From Myxococcales bacterium (GTDB lineage: Bacteria; Myxococcota_A; UBA9042; PHBI01; JAAZYN01), in contig JAAZYN010000007.1 of the NCBI GenBank assembly GCA_014239625.1, positions 1 through 20,101 of the forward strand: 20,101 nt of DNA, given 5' to 3'. Positions 1 to 7,624 of this stretch are shown here, piece after piece. Made by a program: the position numbers and the translations under genes. How positions within the stretch are numbered: position 1 is the first letter of the stretch; every line of letters starts with the position of its first letter. Below the pieces are notes generated by a model, which saw only the letters and a list, made by a program, of their open reading frames with translations, did no database searches and was not told where the DNA came from.

Positions 1-1847
1 GGGGCGTGCAGCGGCTCCAGCAGCCGCAGCGCTACGCTGCGGATCGCGGGATAACGCCGCACCGCACGCGCGATCGCCTCGCCGTGAGCGGGGAGGCTGA
101 GCGTCCAGTACAACAGCAACAGCATACCCGCAGGCTCGCCGCCGCGGGCCACGTACATCCACACCAGGGCGATGGCTACGCCCGTCCCGATGAGCGCCTG
201 GAGCGCGTGGGCCGAGACCGACACACGCAACAGGTCGAGAGACGCGCGCGCCCACTCCACCAGCAAGTGCTCGTGCTGCCGTCGGACCGCTCGCTCTGCG
301 CCATGCGTGCGGATGGGAACCAGGCCGAGGAGCCCATCCAGATAGTACCGGCTCAGGGCACCCGCGTGAGTGCGGACTCGGAGGCTTCGTTCGAACAGCG
401 GACGTTGAACCACCCATGGAGCCGCGACCGACACCACGGCGACCACGGCTGCCGCGGGGGCGCTCGCTGGGTCCAGCCATGCGATGGCGATGGTCGTGAC
501 CACAAGAGAGGTACACGCCGATAGCAGACTCCGCGCCAGCTCGGGGAACGTCTGCAGCAGGTGGACGGAGTGACCGCGCTCGGCCATGTCGGAGCGTAGC
601 CGGCTCTGAAAATAGCGGTCGCTCAGGCGCGGGATCTTGTGCATGAAAGCGATCCGCATGCGCCCCTCCAGGTGGCGCCCCAGCCGGAGGAATCCAGCGG
701 CGATGGGCCATTGCAGCAAGAGCGTCGCGGTGGCGAACACCAGCAGCGCCACCGCAGCGCCCAGCCGCTGCTCGGGGGCGGCCAACTCTCCAGAGACTCC
801 GAGCAATCCGCGAAACAATATCGCCTCTACGACCGCCAAAGAGGCCGCCAGCATGACAGACGCCGCCAGTAACCCCGGGGTTAGCAGGCCGCTATCGCGG
901 ATCATGCTCCACAAGCCCCTCAGCGGTCGCTCGGGCGCCTCCTCGAGGGCTGCGACGACCTCGGGGGCCAGCGGTCCATGACCGCCCTCGTCGTCATCCG
1001 ACGGCCCGCGCGACGCAGCCACAGCGGCCTGCAGTCGCTCCCGGTCGAGCTCCCCAAAACGCAGCACGACTGCGCCGGACACCGTCACCAGGTCCTGGCC
1101 GTCGTCCCGCTGGCCGGCGGGAGATACCGTCCAGAACCCAGGGCCAACGACGGCGGACTCCGGGTCGTTCGCCCTCGCGACCAGCTCGGTGAGGATCGTG
1201 CCACCCTTGGAGCGGCGAATAGCGCGGCTGTCGACCAGCTTCGCTGCCACCCGCACGGCCGCGTCCAAGGCGGCCAGGGGGCGCCACCGGGCGGCGTCCT
1301 GGGTGGCGGCTGCCAGGAGCGCGTCGGCCTGGCTGTCAGTGGCCCCGACGGCCCTCATCCGAGCGCGCAACGGGCCCAGGAAGTCGTCGCTGGAGGCCCA
1401 ACGGCGCCAACTCGACGCGGCGACGACCATGGTGTGGCGAAAAAGGTCCCCTCGGAAGCGGTCGACGTGCACCCAGCGACGCCCTACGGCCGGGTCCATA
1501 ATCTGGAGGAGGCGCCCGTGTCGACGCCAGGCCACCACGAAATGCGTAAGGCCCGAAGCCTGCTTGACAACGACGATGCCGGGGAGCGCGCGCGCTTGAT
1601 CGGTGAAGATGTGTTCCTCGGGGATGACGACCTGTTCGGCGTCAAAGCCCAGACTACAGGTGACGTCCTCGAGGGCGTCGATGTTCGTCCCGTCGACGTC
1701 GGTCTGGCAGGCCTCCCGCAGGCGGCCATACGACGCGCGCACCCCAAAACCCTGAAGTATCGCCGTCAGCGCAGCTGGGCCGCAGTCCATGGTGGAGGTC
1801 TGGATCACCTCGGGGATCAGGCGACGCACCGGACCCGCGGTCGCCAT
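1..1847 (-). CDS. C39-peptidase ABC exporter, partial (runs off left edge)
   Basis: The reading frame is open from an ATG at 1847-1845 to the window edge (615 codons, no stop), so the C-terminal part, including the ATP-binding domain, is outside. The N-terminus is a C39 cysteine peptidase: Gln16, Cys22 in a DCGPAAL motif, His102 (LTHFVVAW) and Asp118 (IMDPAVGRRW). Residues about 140-310 form a soluble linker region; from about 310 on, several hydrophobic stretches (for example LLTPGLLAASVMLAASLAVV and VALLVFATATLLLQW) fit an ABC membrane domain. Known members cut leader peptides after Gly-Gly-like sites and export the product. The start codon overlaps the stop of the upstream HlyD-like gene by one base (TGATG), so the two are probably translated together. 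With the TolC-like gene and the precursor/radical SAM pair nearby, it is most likely the protease-exporter of that peptide. Confidence 0.9.
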   Translation of the reverse strand, partial: MATAGPVRRLIPEVIQTSTMDCGPAALTAILQGFGVRASYGRLREACQTDVDGTNIDALEDVTCSLGFDAEQVVIPEEHIFTDQARALPGIVVVKQASGLTHFVVAWRRHGRLLQIMDPAVGRRWVHVDRFRGDLFRHTMVVAASSWRRWASSDDFLGPLRARMRAVGATDSQADALLAAATQDAARWRPLAALDAAVRVAAKLVDSRAIRRSKGGTILTELVARANDPESAVVGPGFWTVSPAGQRDDGQDLVTVSGAVVLRFGELDRERLQAAVAASRGPSDDDEGGHGPLAPEVVAALEEAPERPLRGLWSMIRDSGLLTPGLLAASVMLAASLAVVEAILFRGLLGVSGELAAPEQRLGAAVALLVFATATLLLQWPIAAGFLRLGRHLEGRMRIAFMHKIPRLSDRYFQSRLRSDMAERGHSVHLLQTFPELARSLLSACTSLVVTTIAIAWLDPASAPAAAVVAVVSVAAPWVVQRPLFERSLRVRTHAGALSRYYLDGLLGLVPIRTHGAERAVRRQHEHLLVEWARASLDLLRVSVSAHALQALIGTGVAIALVWMYVARGGEPAGMLLLLYWTLSLPAHGEAIARAVRRYPAIRSVALRLLEPLHA

Positions 1848-3073
1848 CAGCGCACCGCCTCATTGGGCGACGATGGCCCGTTGGGGGCACCCCGAGACGG
1901 CCCGACGGAGCCCTCCTCCTCCTCCACGCTCAGAAGCTGCCCAGCAGCCCGCAGGGTCAGGATAGCGGGCGAGACGCGCTCGACCACCACCTCGGCGACG
2001 GCGGGCTGGCCATGCTGAAGCGGGATGGAGGCTGGCGCCGTGTCGGCCAGGGTAAGATCCACGCGCACCTGCCCGCTGACCGGCTCGCCCGCGACGCTCT
2101 TGACCGTCGCCGAGACCGTCCCGTATTGCGACCATGGAAAGCCAGCCAGCCGCAGGGTCGCCGGTTGCCCCGCGCGGATACGACCCAGCGCGAGCCGAGC
2201 GGGGAAGCGGGCCACCACCTTCAGCTCACCACGTGGAATGATCGTGGCCAGCTTCTCGCCTGCGCGCATGACGGTCCCGGGTTTGACCGGCGCGACGTCG
2301 CCGAGGGTACCTGCGATAGGGGCGAGCACCCGGCTGTTGGCGATGCGATGCGCCAACAAGGCTATCTCCGCGTCGACATCCACGATCCGAGCCTCCAGCG
2401 AGGCCCGCTCCCGCGTCAGCGCCTGAAGTCTCGCGCGACGACCAGACTCGTCTTGGAGCCGATCCATGTCGACCCGGTCGACGCTCTTGTCCAGCGTGCG
2501 CGACTGAGCCTCCAACTCGGCCAGCTCTTTGCGCGCCCGCTGATACTCGAGGTCGGACACCAAGCCCTGCTTGGCGAGCTTGGCCATGCGTCGCACCTCC
2601 AGGCGAGTGTGCCGCTGGCTCGTACGCGCCTTGCGGTGCCGAGCCCGAGCCTCCGACAGCGCCGCCTCCCGCCCCTTGACCCCGAGGCTCAGTGACTTGG
2701 TCAGCACGTCGAGCTCTACGTCGATGGCGCCGATCTGCGGTGGGATCGCGGCGCGACGCTTCCGCGCCTGCTCCAAGGCGACCTGGGTGTGGCTCGAGTC
2801 GAGCTCCACGAGGACGTCTCCCGCCGCCACCCGCCGGTCGACCGTCAGCTTCGACACGGTGACCCGTCCGTCGAGGGACGCGCCAACGCGGTGAACCTCG
2901 CCAGCGACCTCGAGGCGGGCCGAGGACGACTGCACGACGACCGGAACATCAGCGGCGAAAAACCACACCCCCCAAGCCGCGACGAGGGCGATCGCCGTGA
3001 GCCAGGTCCACTTGAGGGCGCGAAAACGCTCGGCGTCGAGCGACGTGAGGGAACGGGAAAACGGGTTGGCCAT
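1847..3073 (-). CDS. HlyD-family periplasmic adaptor (membrane fusion protein)
   Basis: This 408-residue protein has the HlyD layout: a short cytoplasmic N-terminus, one membrane segment at about residues 22-41 (WTWLTAIALVAAWGVWFFAA), then a biotinyl-lipoyl-like half (GASLDGRVTVSKLTVDRRVAAGDVLVELD). A long charged coiled-coil hairpin follows (about 95-260), then the second lipoyl half and a beta-barrel (SRVLAPIAGTLGDVAPVKPGTVMRAGEKL). HlyD proteins bridge an inner-membrane ABC exporter to TolC. The gene ends in a one-base overlap with the C39 ABC exporter and starts about 90 bp from a divergent TolC-like gene, so all three tripartite components are adjacent. The C-terminal tail has an acidic EEEE stretch and looks disordered. 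Family assignment is secure; the substrate is inferred from context. Confidence 0.93.
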   Translation of the reverse strand: MANPFSRSLTSLDAERFRALKWTWLTAIALVAAWGVWFFAADVPVVVQSSSARLEVAGEVHRVGASLDGRVTVSKLTVDRRVAAGDVLVELDSSHTQVALEQARKRRAAIPPQIGAIDVELDVLTKSLSLGVKGREAALSEARARHRKARTSQRHTRLEVRRMAKLAKQGLVSDLEYQRARKELAELEAQSRTLDKSVDRVDMDRLQDESGRRARLQALTRERASLEARIVDVDAEIALLAHRIANSRVLAPIAGTLGDVAPVKPGTVMRAGEKLATIIPRGELKVVARFPARLALGRIRAGQPATLRLAGFPWSQYGTVSATVKSVAGEPVSGQVRVDLTLADTAPASIPLQHGQPAVAEVVVERVSPAILTLRAAGQLLSVEEEEGSVGPSRGAPNGPSSPNEAVR

Positions 3074-3163
3074 GGGCGGTCGGCATTTGTACCGCCGTGG
3101 CGGCTGGACTTCAACCTGAAAACAAGGGGATTCTGGCGGCTGGGACGATCGAGGAGGGTGAAG
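3074..3163. promoter_or_regulatory. Divergent intergenic region between HlyD and TolC genes
   Basis: These 90 bp separate the divergent starts and must hold the 5' signals for both directions unless transcription comes from further away. A short dyad CCGCC-GT-GGCGG lies near 3092-3103, and an AT-richer patch (TTCAACCTGAAAACAAGG) is near 3110-3127. I could not fix convincing -35/-10 pairs on either strand. Confidence 0.3.
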
Positions 3164-4456
3164 ATGATCGGGTTGACGACCGCACTAGCCATGACCTTGT
3201 CAGTCACGTCGGCGCAGCCGCCAGAGGCGACTTCGCCCAGCCCCCTGACGCTGGATCAAGCTTGGCGACAGGCGCTGAGAAGGCACGACGGGCTGGTGGC
3301 CAACCGGACCCGCGTGGCGGCCGCTCGAGCCAAACGAAGAGAAGCCCTCGCGGCGCTGCTCCCACGGCTGTCCGCCGGCGCCACCTACACCCTCAACGAC
3401 CAACCGACCACCCTGGGTGGGTCGTCGATCATCGTCCGGCATGACATCCGGGCGAACGTGGCCATCGATGTCCCCCTGTTCGACGGGCCGGCGCTGTTCG
3501 AGCGGGCGGCTGCGGAGGAGACCGTCGGCGTGTATCGGGCACAGATGGTCGAGGAGGAGCAGACGGTCCTCATGGAGACCGCGCGCACTTACGTGACCGC
3601 TTTGTTGGCTGAACGCCTGGCTGCAGCGGCGCGCTCGGACGTGGAGACCCGGGGCGAGCTGCTCGACGCGGCGAACGCGCGCAAGGCGTCCGGCCATGCG
3701 GTGGAGCTGGACATCGCGCGGGCCGAGGCGTCGGTGCACGCCGCGCGACGAAAGCTGGCAGAGGCCGACGGCGCGGTCGCGGATGCTCGGGACGCCTTGT
3801 CGCTGGCCATGGGGGTCGAGCCCGGCAGCCCACGCGCGCTCGTCCGGCCTGTGATCCCTCCAGCCTCGGAGGAGGGAGCCTCCGCCGAGGTCAGAGCTCG
3901 GCTGACCGGGCTGCGGGCCGAGGCGGACGCCCTCGCAGAGAGCCGCTCGGGCGCCTGGGCGATGCACGCACCGAGGCTGTCGCTGACAGGCTGGGTGGCG
4001 GGCGGTCCGTCGACGTATCAGGATCCCGACGGGGTATCCCTGGCGCTGATGCTGACCGCGACCTGGAAACTCTACGATGGCGGCGCGCGGTACGCCCGGC
4101 TCCAGCAGGTGGAGGCGGATTTGGGTCAAGCCGCCGCCCTGCTGAGGCGCGCCAAGTTGGAGGTGAACCATGAGGTGTCACAGGCGCGGAGGCGCATCGC
4201 CACCAACGAGCGCCGGCTGGTCCACGTGCGAGCGGAGCGAGAGGCTGCCACGCGGGCGCTGGACCTGGCGGCCCGAGGGTTCAGGTTGGGCAAGGGGACC
4301 AGCCTTGACGTGCTCAACGCCCAGGACGCCGCGATCAAGGCGCAGGTCGCGCAGGCAACCGAAGAGCTGGAGCTGCTGCTGGCGCGGCTGACGCTGCAGC
4401 GGGCCCTCGGCAGGCTCGCCACCACGGCCCGCCGGGGCACCGCCCTGCCTCGCTGA
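3164..4456 (+). CDS. TolC-family outer-membrane efflux protein
   Basis: From the ATG at 3164, preceded by a strong GGAGGG ribosome site five bases upstream, the protein has 430 residues. It begins with a signal peptide (MIGLTTALAMTLSVTSAQ). Two repeated outer-membrane-efflux halves follow, with TolC-type features: SPLTLDQAWRQALRRHDGLV near the mature N-terminus, long amphipathic helices, ATWKLYDGGARYARLQQVEA in the second half, and a terminal helix RGFRLGKGTSLDVLNAQDAA. TolC proteins form the outer-membrane channel of type I secretion and efflux systems. It is divergent from the HlyD/ABC pair and upstream of the precursor/radical SAM genes, so it probably completes the exporter for the modified peptide. 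The frame stays open further upstream, but the signal peptide and ribosome site decide this start. Confidence 0.92.
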   Translation: MIGLTTALAMTLSVTSAQPPEATSPSPLTLDQAWRQALRRHDGLVANRTRVAAARAKRREALAALLPRLSAGATYTLNDQPTTLGGSSIIVRHDIRANVAIDVPLFDGPALFERAAAEETVGVYRAQMVEEEQTVLMETARTYVTALLAERLAAAARSDVETRGELLDAANARKASGHAVELDIARAEASVHAARRKLAEADGAVADARDALSLAMGVEPGSPRALVRPVIPPASEEGASAEVRARLTGLRAEADALAESRSGAWAMHAPRLSLTGWVAGGPSTYQDPDGVSLALMLTATWKLYDGGARYARLQQVEADLGQAAALLRRAKLEVNHEVSQARRRIATNERRLVHVRAEREAATRALDLAARGFRLGKGTSLDVLNAQDAAIKAQVAQATEELELLLARLTLQRALGRLATTARRGTALPR

Positions 4457-4462
4457 GACCCT

Positions 4463-4550
4463 GGCCGCACGATTCACGGCGATGAGCTGACACCAGCGGA
4501 TTCGCTGCGTGGACAAGCGCGCCCCCGCCCCCTCGGCTCGGCGGGTGTCC
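4463..4550 (+). repeat. Dispersed repeat family, copy 1 (weak match)
   Basis: Just after the TolC stop, this stretch shares with the other copies a GCCGCA..ATTCACGG left end, a GAGCTG..ACC..CGGATTCGC middle, and a GCGCG..CCCCCTCGGCT right part very like the copy at 8321. It is the most diverged copy and could be chance resemblance in GC-rich DNA. The rest of the 4457-4792 gap holds no gene that I recognise. Confidence 0.4.
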
Positions 4551-4680
4551 AACGCGGCATCGCCCGACCCGATCCGAGCCACCTCGGCCACGACGACGCC
4601 TGGTCGGTTTTGCCGGAAGCGCGGTCGTTTTTCTCGTCGGCCCCTGGGCTCGTCGTGGTGAGATCGGGACACCGTTCCCC

Positions 4681-4709
4681 TTGAAAGCAGATGCTATCTT
4701 TGCTAGCTG
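4681..4709 (+). promoter_or_regulatory. Candidate promoter for the precursor peptide/radical SAM genes
   Basis: A TTGAAA hexamer at 4681-4686 starts an AT-richer patch. An extended -10-like TGCTATCTT lies at 4692-4700, and a weaker TAGCTG lies 17 bp after the TTGAAA. The two elements do not combine into one ideal promoter, but this is the only promoter-like patch in the 336 bp before the precursor gene. Confidence 0.3.
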
Positions 4710-4792
4710 ATGAGAGCGCATATCCCCTTTGGGGGGGTACTGGCCGATGACCAGGCTGCGCGGCGATGAAACCGTTAGCCTTGGAGGCAGAG

Positions 4793-4984
4793 GTGAAGAA
4801 GAAGACCGTTTGTATCGAAGACCTCGAGTCCGCCAAGTCCGCGCTGGACGACGTCGAAGCGTCTGTCCGGACAGGCTTGCGCGCTGGACAACCGCCGGAG
4901 CACGCCAACAACGAGAACGGGGTTGGCAACCCGTGGAACACGCCCGTCATCCAGCCCCTGTACGGTGTCGTCAGCGATCCCTAG
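4793..4984 (+). CDS. Short RiPP-like precursor peptide for the SPASM maturase
   Basis: A 63-residue peptide is encoded 28 bp upstream of the radical SAM gene. GTG at 4793 is preferred as start because GGAGG lies five bases upstream; an in-frame ATG at 4766 would add nine residues but has no clear ribosome site. The N-terminal half looks like a leader: KKK, one Cys7, acidic and helical (IEDLESAKSALDDVEASV). It ends at LRAG (Gly32), with hydrophobic residues at -4 (Leu29), -12 (Val21) and -15 (Leu18), which fits a double-glycine-type C39 site with Ala-Gly in place of Gly-Gly. The remaining 31 residues are low in charge, rich in Pro, Asn and Gly, and contain one Trp (GNPWNTPV) and one Tyr (IQPLYGVV). 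I know no named family for it. The role comes from size, position and layout. Confidence 0.75.
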   Translation: MKKKTVCIEDLESAKSALDDVEASVRTGLRAGQPPEHANNENGVGNPWNTPVIQPLYGVVSDP

Positions 4985-5012
4985 GGGATAGCGTCGGGTC
5001 GAGCTGAACCAG

Positions 5013-6350
5013 ATGCCGAGAGACCACGACCGCAGGAGCACGTACGCAGTGTGGGAGATCACGCTGAAGTGCAACCTGGCCTGCGGGCATTGCGGTTCGC
5101 GCGCGGGCGACGCGCGCGTCGACGAGCTATCCACCGCTGAAGCCCTCGATCTGGTTCACCAGCTCGCCGACATCGGCATACGAGAGGTGACCCTCATCGG
5201 GGGGGAAGCCTTTCTTCGACGAGACTGGCTGCAGATAGCCCAGGAGATCACCGACTGCGGCATGCGCTGCACGATGACCACCGGGGGCTACGGCGTCACG
5301 CCGGTGCTGGCAGAGCGAATGAAGCGCGCGGGGATCGAGACGGTCTCGGTGTCGGTGGACGGGCTCCGGCAGACCCACGACCGCCTCCGCGGGCGAAAGG
5401 GCTCGTGGGATTTCTGTCTGCGCACCATAGAGGTCCTGCGCGACGTCGGCATCTACGTCGGCACGAACTCGCAGCTCAATCGCTGGAGCGCGCCTGAGTT
5501 TCCGGAGCTGTACCGAGTCCTGCGGGACGCCGGCTTCAAGGCGTGGCAGGTGCAGCTCACGGTCCCGATGGGAAACGCCGCCGACGATCAGGCCCTCCTC
5601 CTGCAGCCCTGTGAGCTGCTGGACCTCTACCCGATGCTCGGCTACCTCGCAGAGCGGGGGGTCGACGAAGGGGTCCGCGTTTTGGCGGGCAACAACATCG
5701 GCTACTTCGGCCCCTACGAGCGACGACTCCGCGGCCAAGAGAACATGAACGAATATAGTTTCTGGAGGGGCTGCCAGGCTGGCCTTCAGACGCTCGGGAT
5801 CGAAGCGGACGGCGCGATCAAAGGCTGCCCGTCGCTGCCGACCCGCCGTTACACCGGAGGTAACATCCGAGACAGAACGCTCCGAGACATCGTGACCGAG
5901 ACCCCCGAGCTCACGTTCAATGAAACTGCGGGCACGAAGGACGCGACATCCCACCTGTGGGGCTTCTGCAAGAGCTGTGAGTTCGCGACGCTATGTCGAG
6001 GCGGCTGCAACTGGACGGCCCACGTGTTCTTCGACCGGCGCGGCAACAACCCTTACTGTCATCACCGCGCCTTGACCCGCGCAGCTCGTGGCGAGCGCGA
6101 GCGGGTGCGACAGATCGAGCCCGCGACTGGCCTCCCCTTCGACAACGGGGTCTTCGAGTTGCTGGTGGAGGATCGAGAGGCGCCGTGGGGCGCCGACGAC
6201 CCGACGCGCTTTGAGATGGACGCGATCCAGTGGCCCGCAGAGTGGCTCCTGGAGGACCCGGGCCTACCCGCTCGCCTGGCCGACGAGCGAGAGCGCTCGG
6301 TGGCCTACTACGCAGCCAGAGCCGCCGCGCCCGCCCCTCCAGCGCCGTAG
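5013..6350 (+). CDS. Radical SAM/SPASM peptide maturase
   Basis: This 445-residue protein has the radical SAM CX3CX2C motif at Cys20, Cys24 and Cys27 (WEITLKCNLACGHC), a GGEAF motif after the second strand, and SVSVDG further on. Its SPASM region has seven cysteines: 254, 272 (GIEADGAIKGC), the CX2CX5CX3C set at 319, 322, 328 and 332, and 349 (NNPYC). This is the pattern for two auxiliary Fe-S clusters. A ~95-residue tail follows. Such enzymes use S-adenosylmethionine radicals to make C-C, C-S or C-O links in ribosomal peptides. The text strongly resembles the group I recall as 'GDL motif peptide-associated' maturases; that name is from memory, and the precursor here has no obvious GDL. No RRE/PqqD-like domain is evident in it or nearby. 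The short peptide just upstream is the likely substrate. Confidence 0.93.
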   Translation: MPRDHDRRSTYAVWEITLKCNLACGHCGSRAGDARVDELSTAEALDLVHQLADIGIREVTLIGGEAFLRRDWLQIAQEITDCGMRCTMTTGGYGVTPVLAERMKRAGIETVSVSVDGLRQTHDRLRGRKGSWDFCLRTIEVLRDVGIYVGTNSQLNRWSAPEFPELYRVLRDAGFKAWQVQLTVPMGNAADDQALLLQPCELLDLYPMLGYLAERGVDEGVRVLAGNNIGYFGPYERRLRGQENMNEYSFWRGCQAGLQTLGIEADGAIKGCPSLPTRRYTGGNIRDRTLRDIVTETPELTFNETAGTKDATSHLWGFCKSCEFATLCRGGCNWTAHVFFDRRGNNPYCHHRALTRAARGERERVRQIEPATGLPFDNGVFELLVEDREAPWGADDPTRFEMDAIQWPAEWLLEDPGLPARLADERERSVAYYAARAAAPAPPAP

Positions 6351-6461
6351 CGACTGCCCCTCGGGTGTCGTCGCGGGGCGCCGCGCGGCCGCTCACGGGC
6401 CCCATGGCAGGAGCGTTCGAGGTTCGATCGCCCCTCCGAAACGCGACGACGCCGCTCACCG

Positions 6462-7271
6462 GTGGGTCGGCGCGAGGGGCGTCGGGCGAAAGCGGCGCGC
6501 TTGCCCGACGTCTCATGGCACGTCGAGCGAACGCGAAACCACGCAGCGCAGAGGGCCGACGAGCGAATCGGCGCGATCGACGTCCTCCTGACGAACTACA
6601 ATCACGCCGGAAAGCTGTTCGGCGACCAGGCGACGGATCGCGTCAAGGGCTTTTTGTGGCGCGTCGTCAAGGCGACGGTCGACCGTCTGCGACCTCGCTG
6701 GGTGGTGCCCTTCGCGTCCAGTCACTACTACCGGGCGCCGGCGTCTGTGGATCAGAACGCCTCGCTCCTGTCGCATTCGGACCTGGACACCCTGGGGCGC
6801 GGCGACGACCGCTGGGTGGTCCTGCGAACCGGCGACTCCGCGAGCTTCGGCGAGGAGCCCGTGGTGAGCCGACGTTCACCGGCGCTGGCGCCGTCGACCC
6901 GCGACGTCCTGGACTACGGGGCGTCGGTGCCGTGGGACCAGCTGCTGGCGGCGGGGCGGGCGCGAACCGCCGCCGTGCGACGCGGCTTCTTCGGGCTCAA
7001 CCGCTGGTTCGGCGCGACCACGCTGTGGCTGGAGGATCTCGAGCGCGCGCTGGTCGTCGATCCGAGCGGCCGGGTGCGTGAGGCGGACCGGACCCAGGCT
7101 GACGTCGCGACCCACTCCCAGGCGGCGCATATCCTTCTGGAGCTTCGCTGCGGCGAGGACACGTTCCTCGCCGGCGCTCACTTCCGTTGTCTGGGCGACA
7201 ACACGTCCCCTATTCGGCGTTGGATGTTGGCGAGCCTCCTGGGGCCAATCACATCGATCCGCGCCGCATGA
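6462..7271 (+). CDS. C-terminal half of an MBL-fold hydrolase-like protein
   Basis: From a GTG at 6462 the product is 269 residues. The stretch VLLTNYNHAGKLFGD, then a Lys/Arg helix, then RPRWVVPFASSHYYR and DQNASLL, matches the second half of UlaG/Rieske-associated metallo-beta-lactamase-fold proteins, and the remaining ~130 residues look like their C-terminal domain. The first half, with the HxHxDH zinc site, is missing. The frame is open back to the radical SAM stop at 6350, but those 37 codons are Arg-rich with no homology, so there is no room for it. It is either a truncated remnant or a metal-free derivative. It lies 111 bp downstream of the maturase on the same strand and could belong to the same transcript. 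Start uncertain; the real conserved part begins near 6555. Confidence 0.55.
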   Translation: MGRREGRRAKAARLPDVSWHVERTRNHAAQRADERIGAIDVLLTNYNHAGKLFGDQATDRVKGFLWRVVKATVDRLRPRWVVPFASSHYYRAPASVDQNASLLSHSDLDTLGRGDDRWVVLRTGDSASFGEEPVVSRRSPALAPSTRDVLDYGASVPWDQLLAAGRARTAAVRRGFFGLNRWFGATTLWLEDLERALVVDPSGRVREADRTQADVATHSQAAHILLELRCGEDTFLAGAHFRCLGDNTSPIRRWMLASLLGPITSIRAA

Positions 7272-7314
7272 TAGGGTTGATGAGGACGCGGAGCGGCAGG
7301 CGCTTCGTGTGGAA

Positions 7315-7337
7315 TCGCCGCGAAGAGATCGCGGCGA
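7315..7337 (+). terminator. Perfect hairpin downstream of the MBL-like gene
   Basis: TCGCCGCGA at 7315-7323 and its exact reverse complement at 7329-7337 enclose a five-base AGAGA loop, 44 bp after the MBL-like stop. There is no T-run, so it would be a hairpin-only terminator or an RNA-stability element. Apart from this hairpin and the repeat at 7545, the 7272-7601 gap shows nothing that I recognise. Confidence 0.45.
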
Positions 7338-7544
7338 CGGTAGGCGGTCTTCGATTCAGAGCGGGGGAGATGCGCGTGTGACCGCGGTGGCCACTCGGCC
7401 GCTCGTTCCACCTTGAATCCGAGAGAGAAAGCAAAAGCGACCATGGCCAGGCCAGCCCGGATATTCATGACACTTCGAGGGAGACCAGGGAGGCGTCGCG
7501 CTGGCGGCCGTGGCGCGGACCGGGGGCGGGCAGGGTCGCATGAC

Positions 7545-7624
7545 ACCTACGTGGAGCCCGCCGCAGGGGGCACGCGCCCCTCGGCGCTGCGGATCCGCCG
7601 GTTGCAGCCGGAGAGGCGTGGATT
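7545..7624 (-). repeat. Dispersed repeat family, copy 2 (inverted)
   Basis: Read on the minus strand this is a clear match to the copy at 9662: CTCTCCGGCTGCAACC, then CGGATCCGCAGCGC, then CCCTGCGGCGGGCTC. It is the only copy in this orientation. It abuts, and may overlap, the start of the downstream secreted-protein gene. Confidence 0.75.

Noticed and set aside
978..2018. Plus-strand open frame of 346 codons opposite the ABC and HlyD genes
   Set aside because: The minus strand encodes recognisable C39/ABC and HlyD domains; the plus frame is Arg/Pro/Gly-rich noise.
4709..4770. Tiny open frame from the ATG at 4709 as a second precursor peptide
   Set aside because: It is under 20 codons, lacks a leader-like pattern, and has no link to the maturase beyond position.
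7545..7624. Dispersed repeats as a conserved short coding motif (PSALR.RRLQPERR)
   Set aside because: The frame is shared by the copies at 7545 and 9662 and in part at 12282, but the copy at 20002 has a stop in it and others drift, so conservation is at the DNA level.
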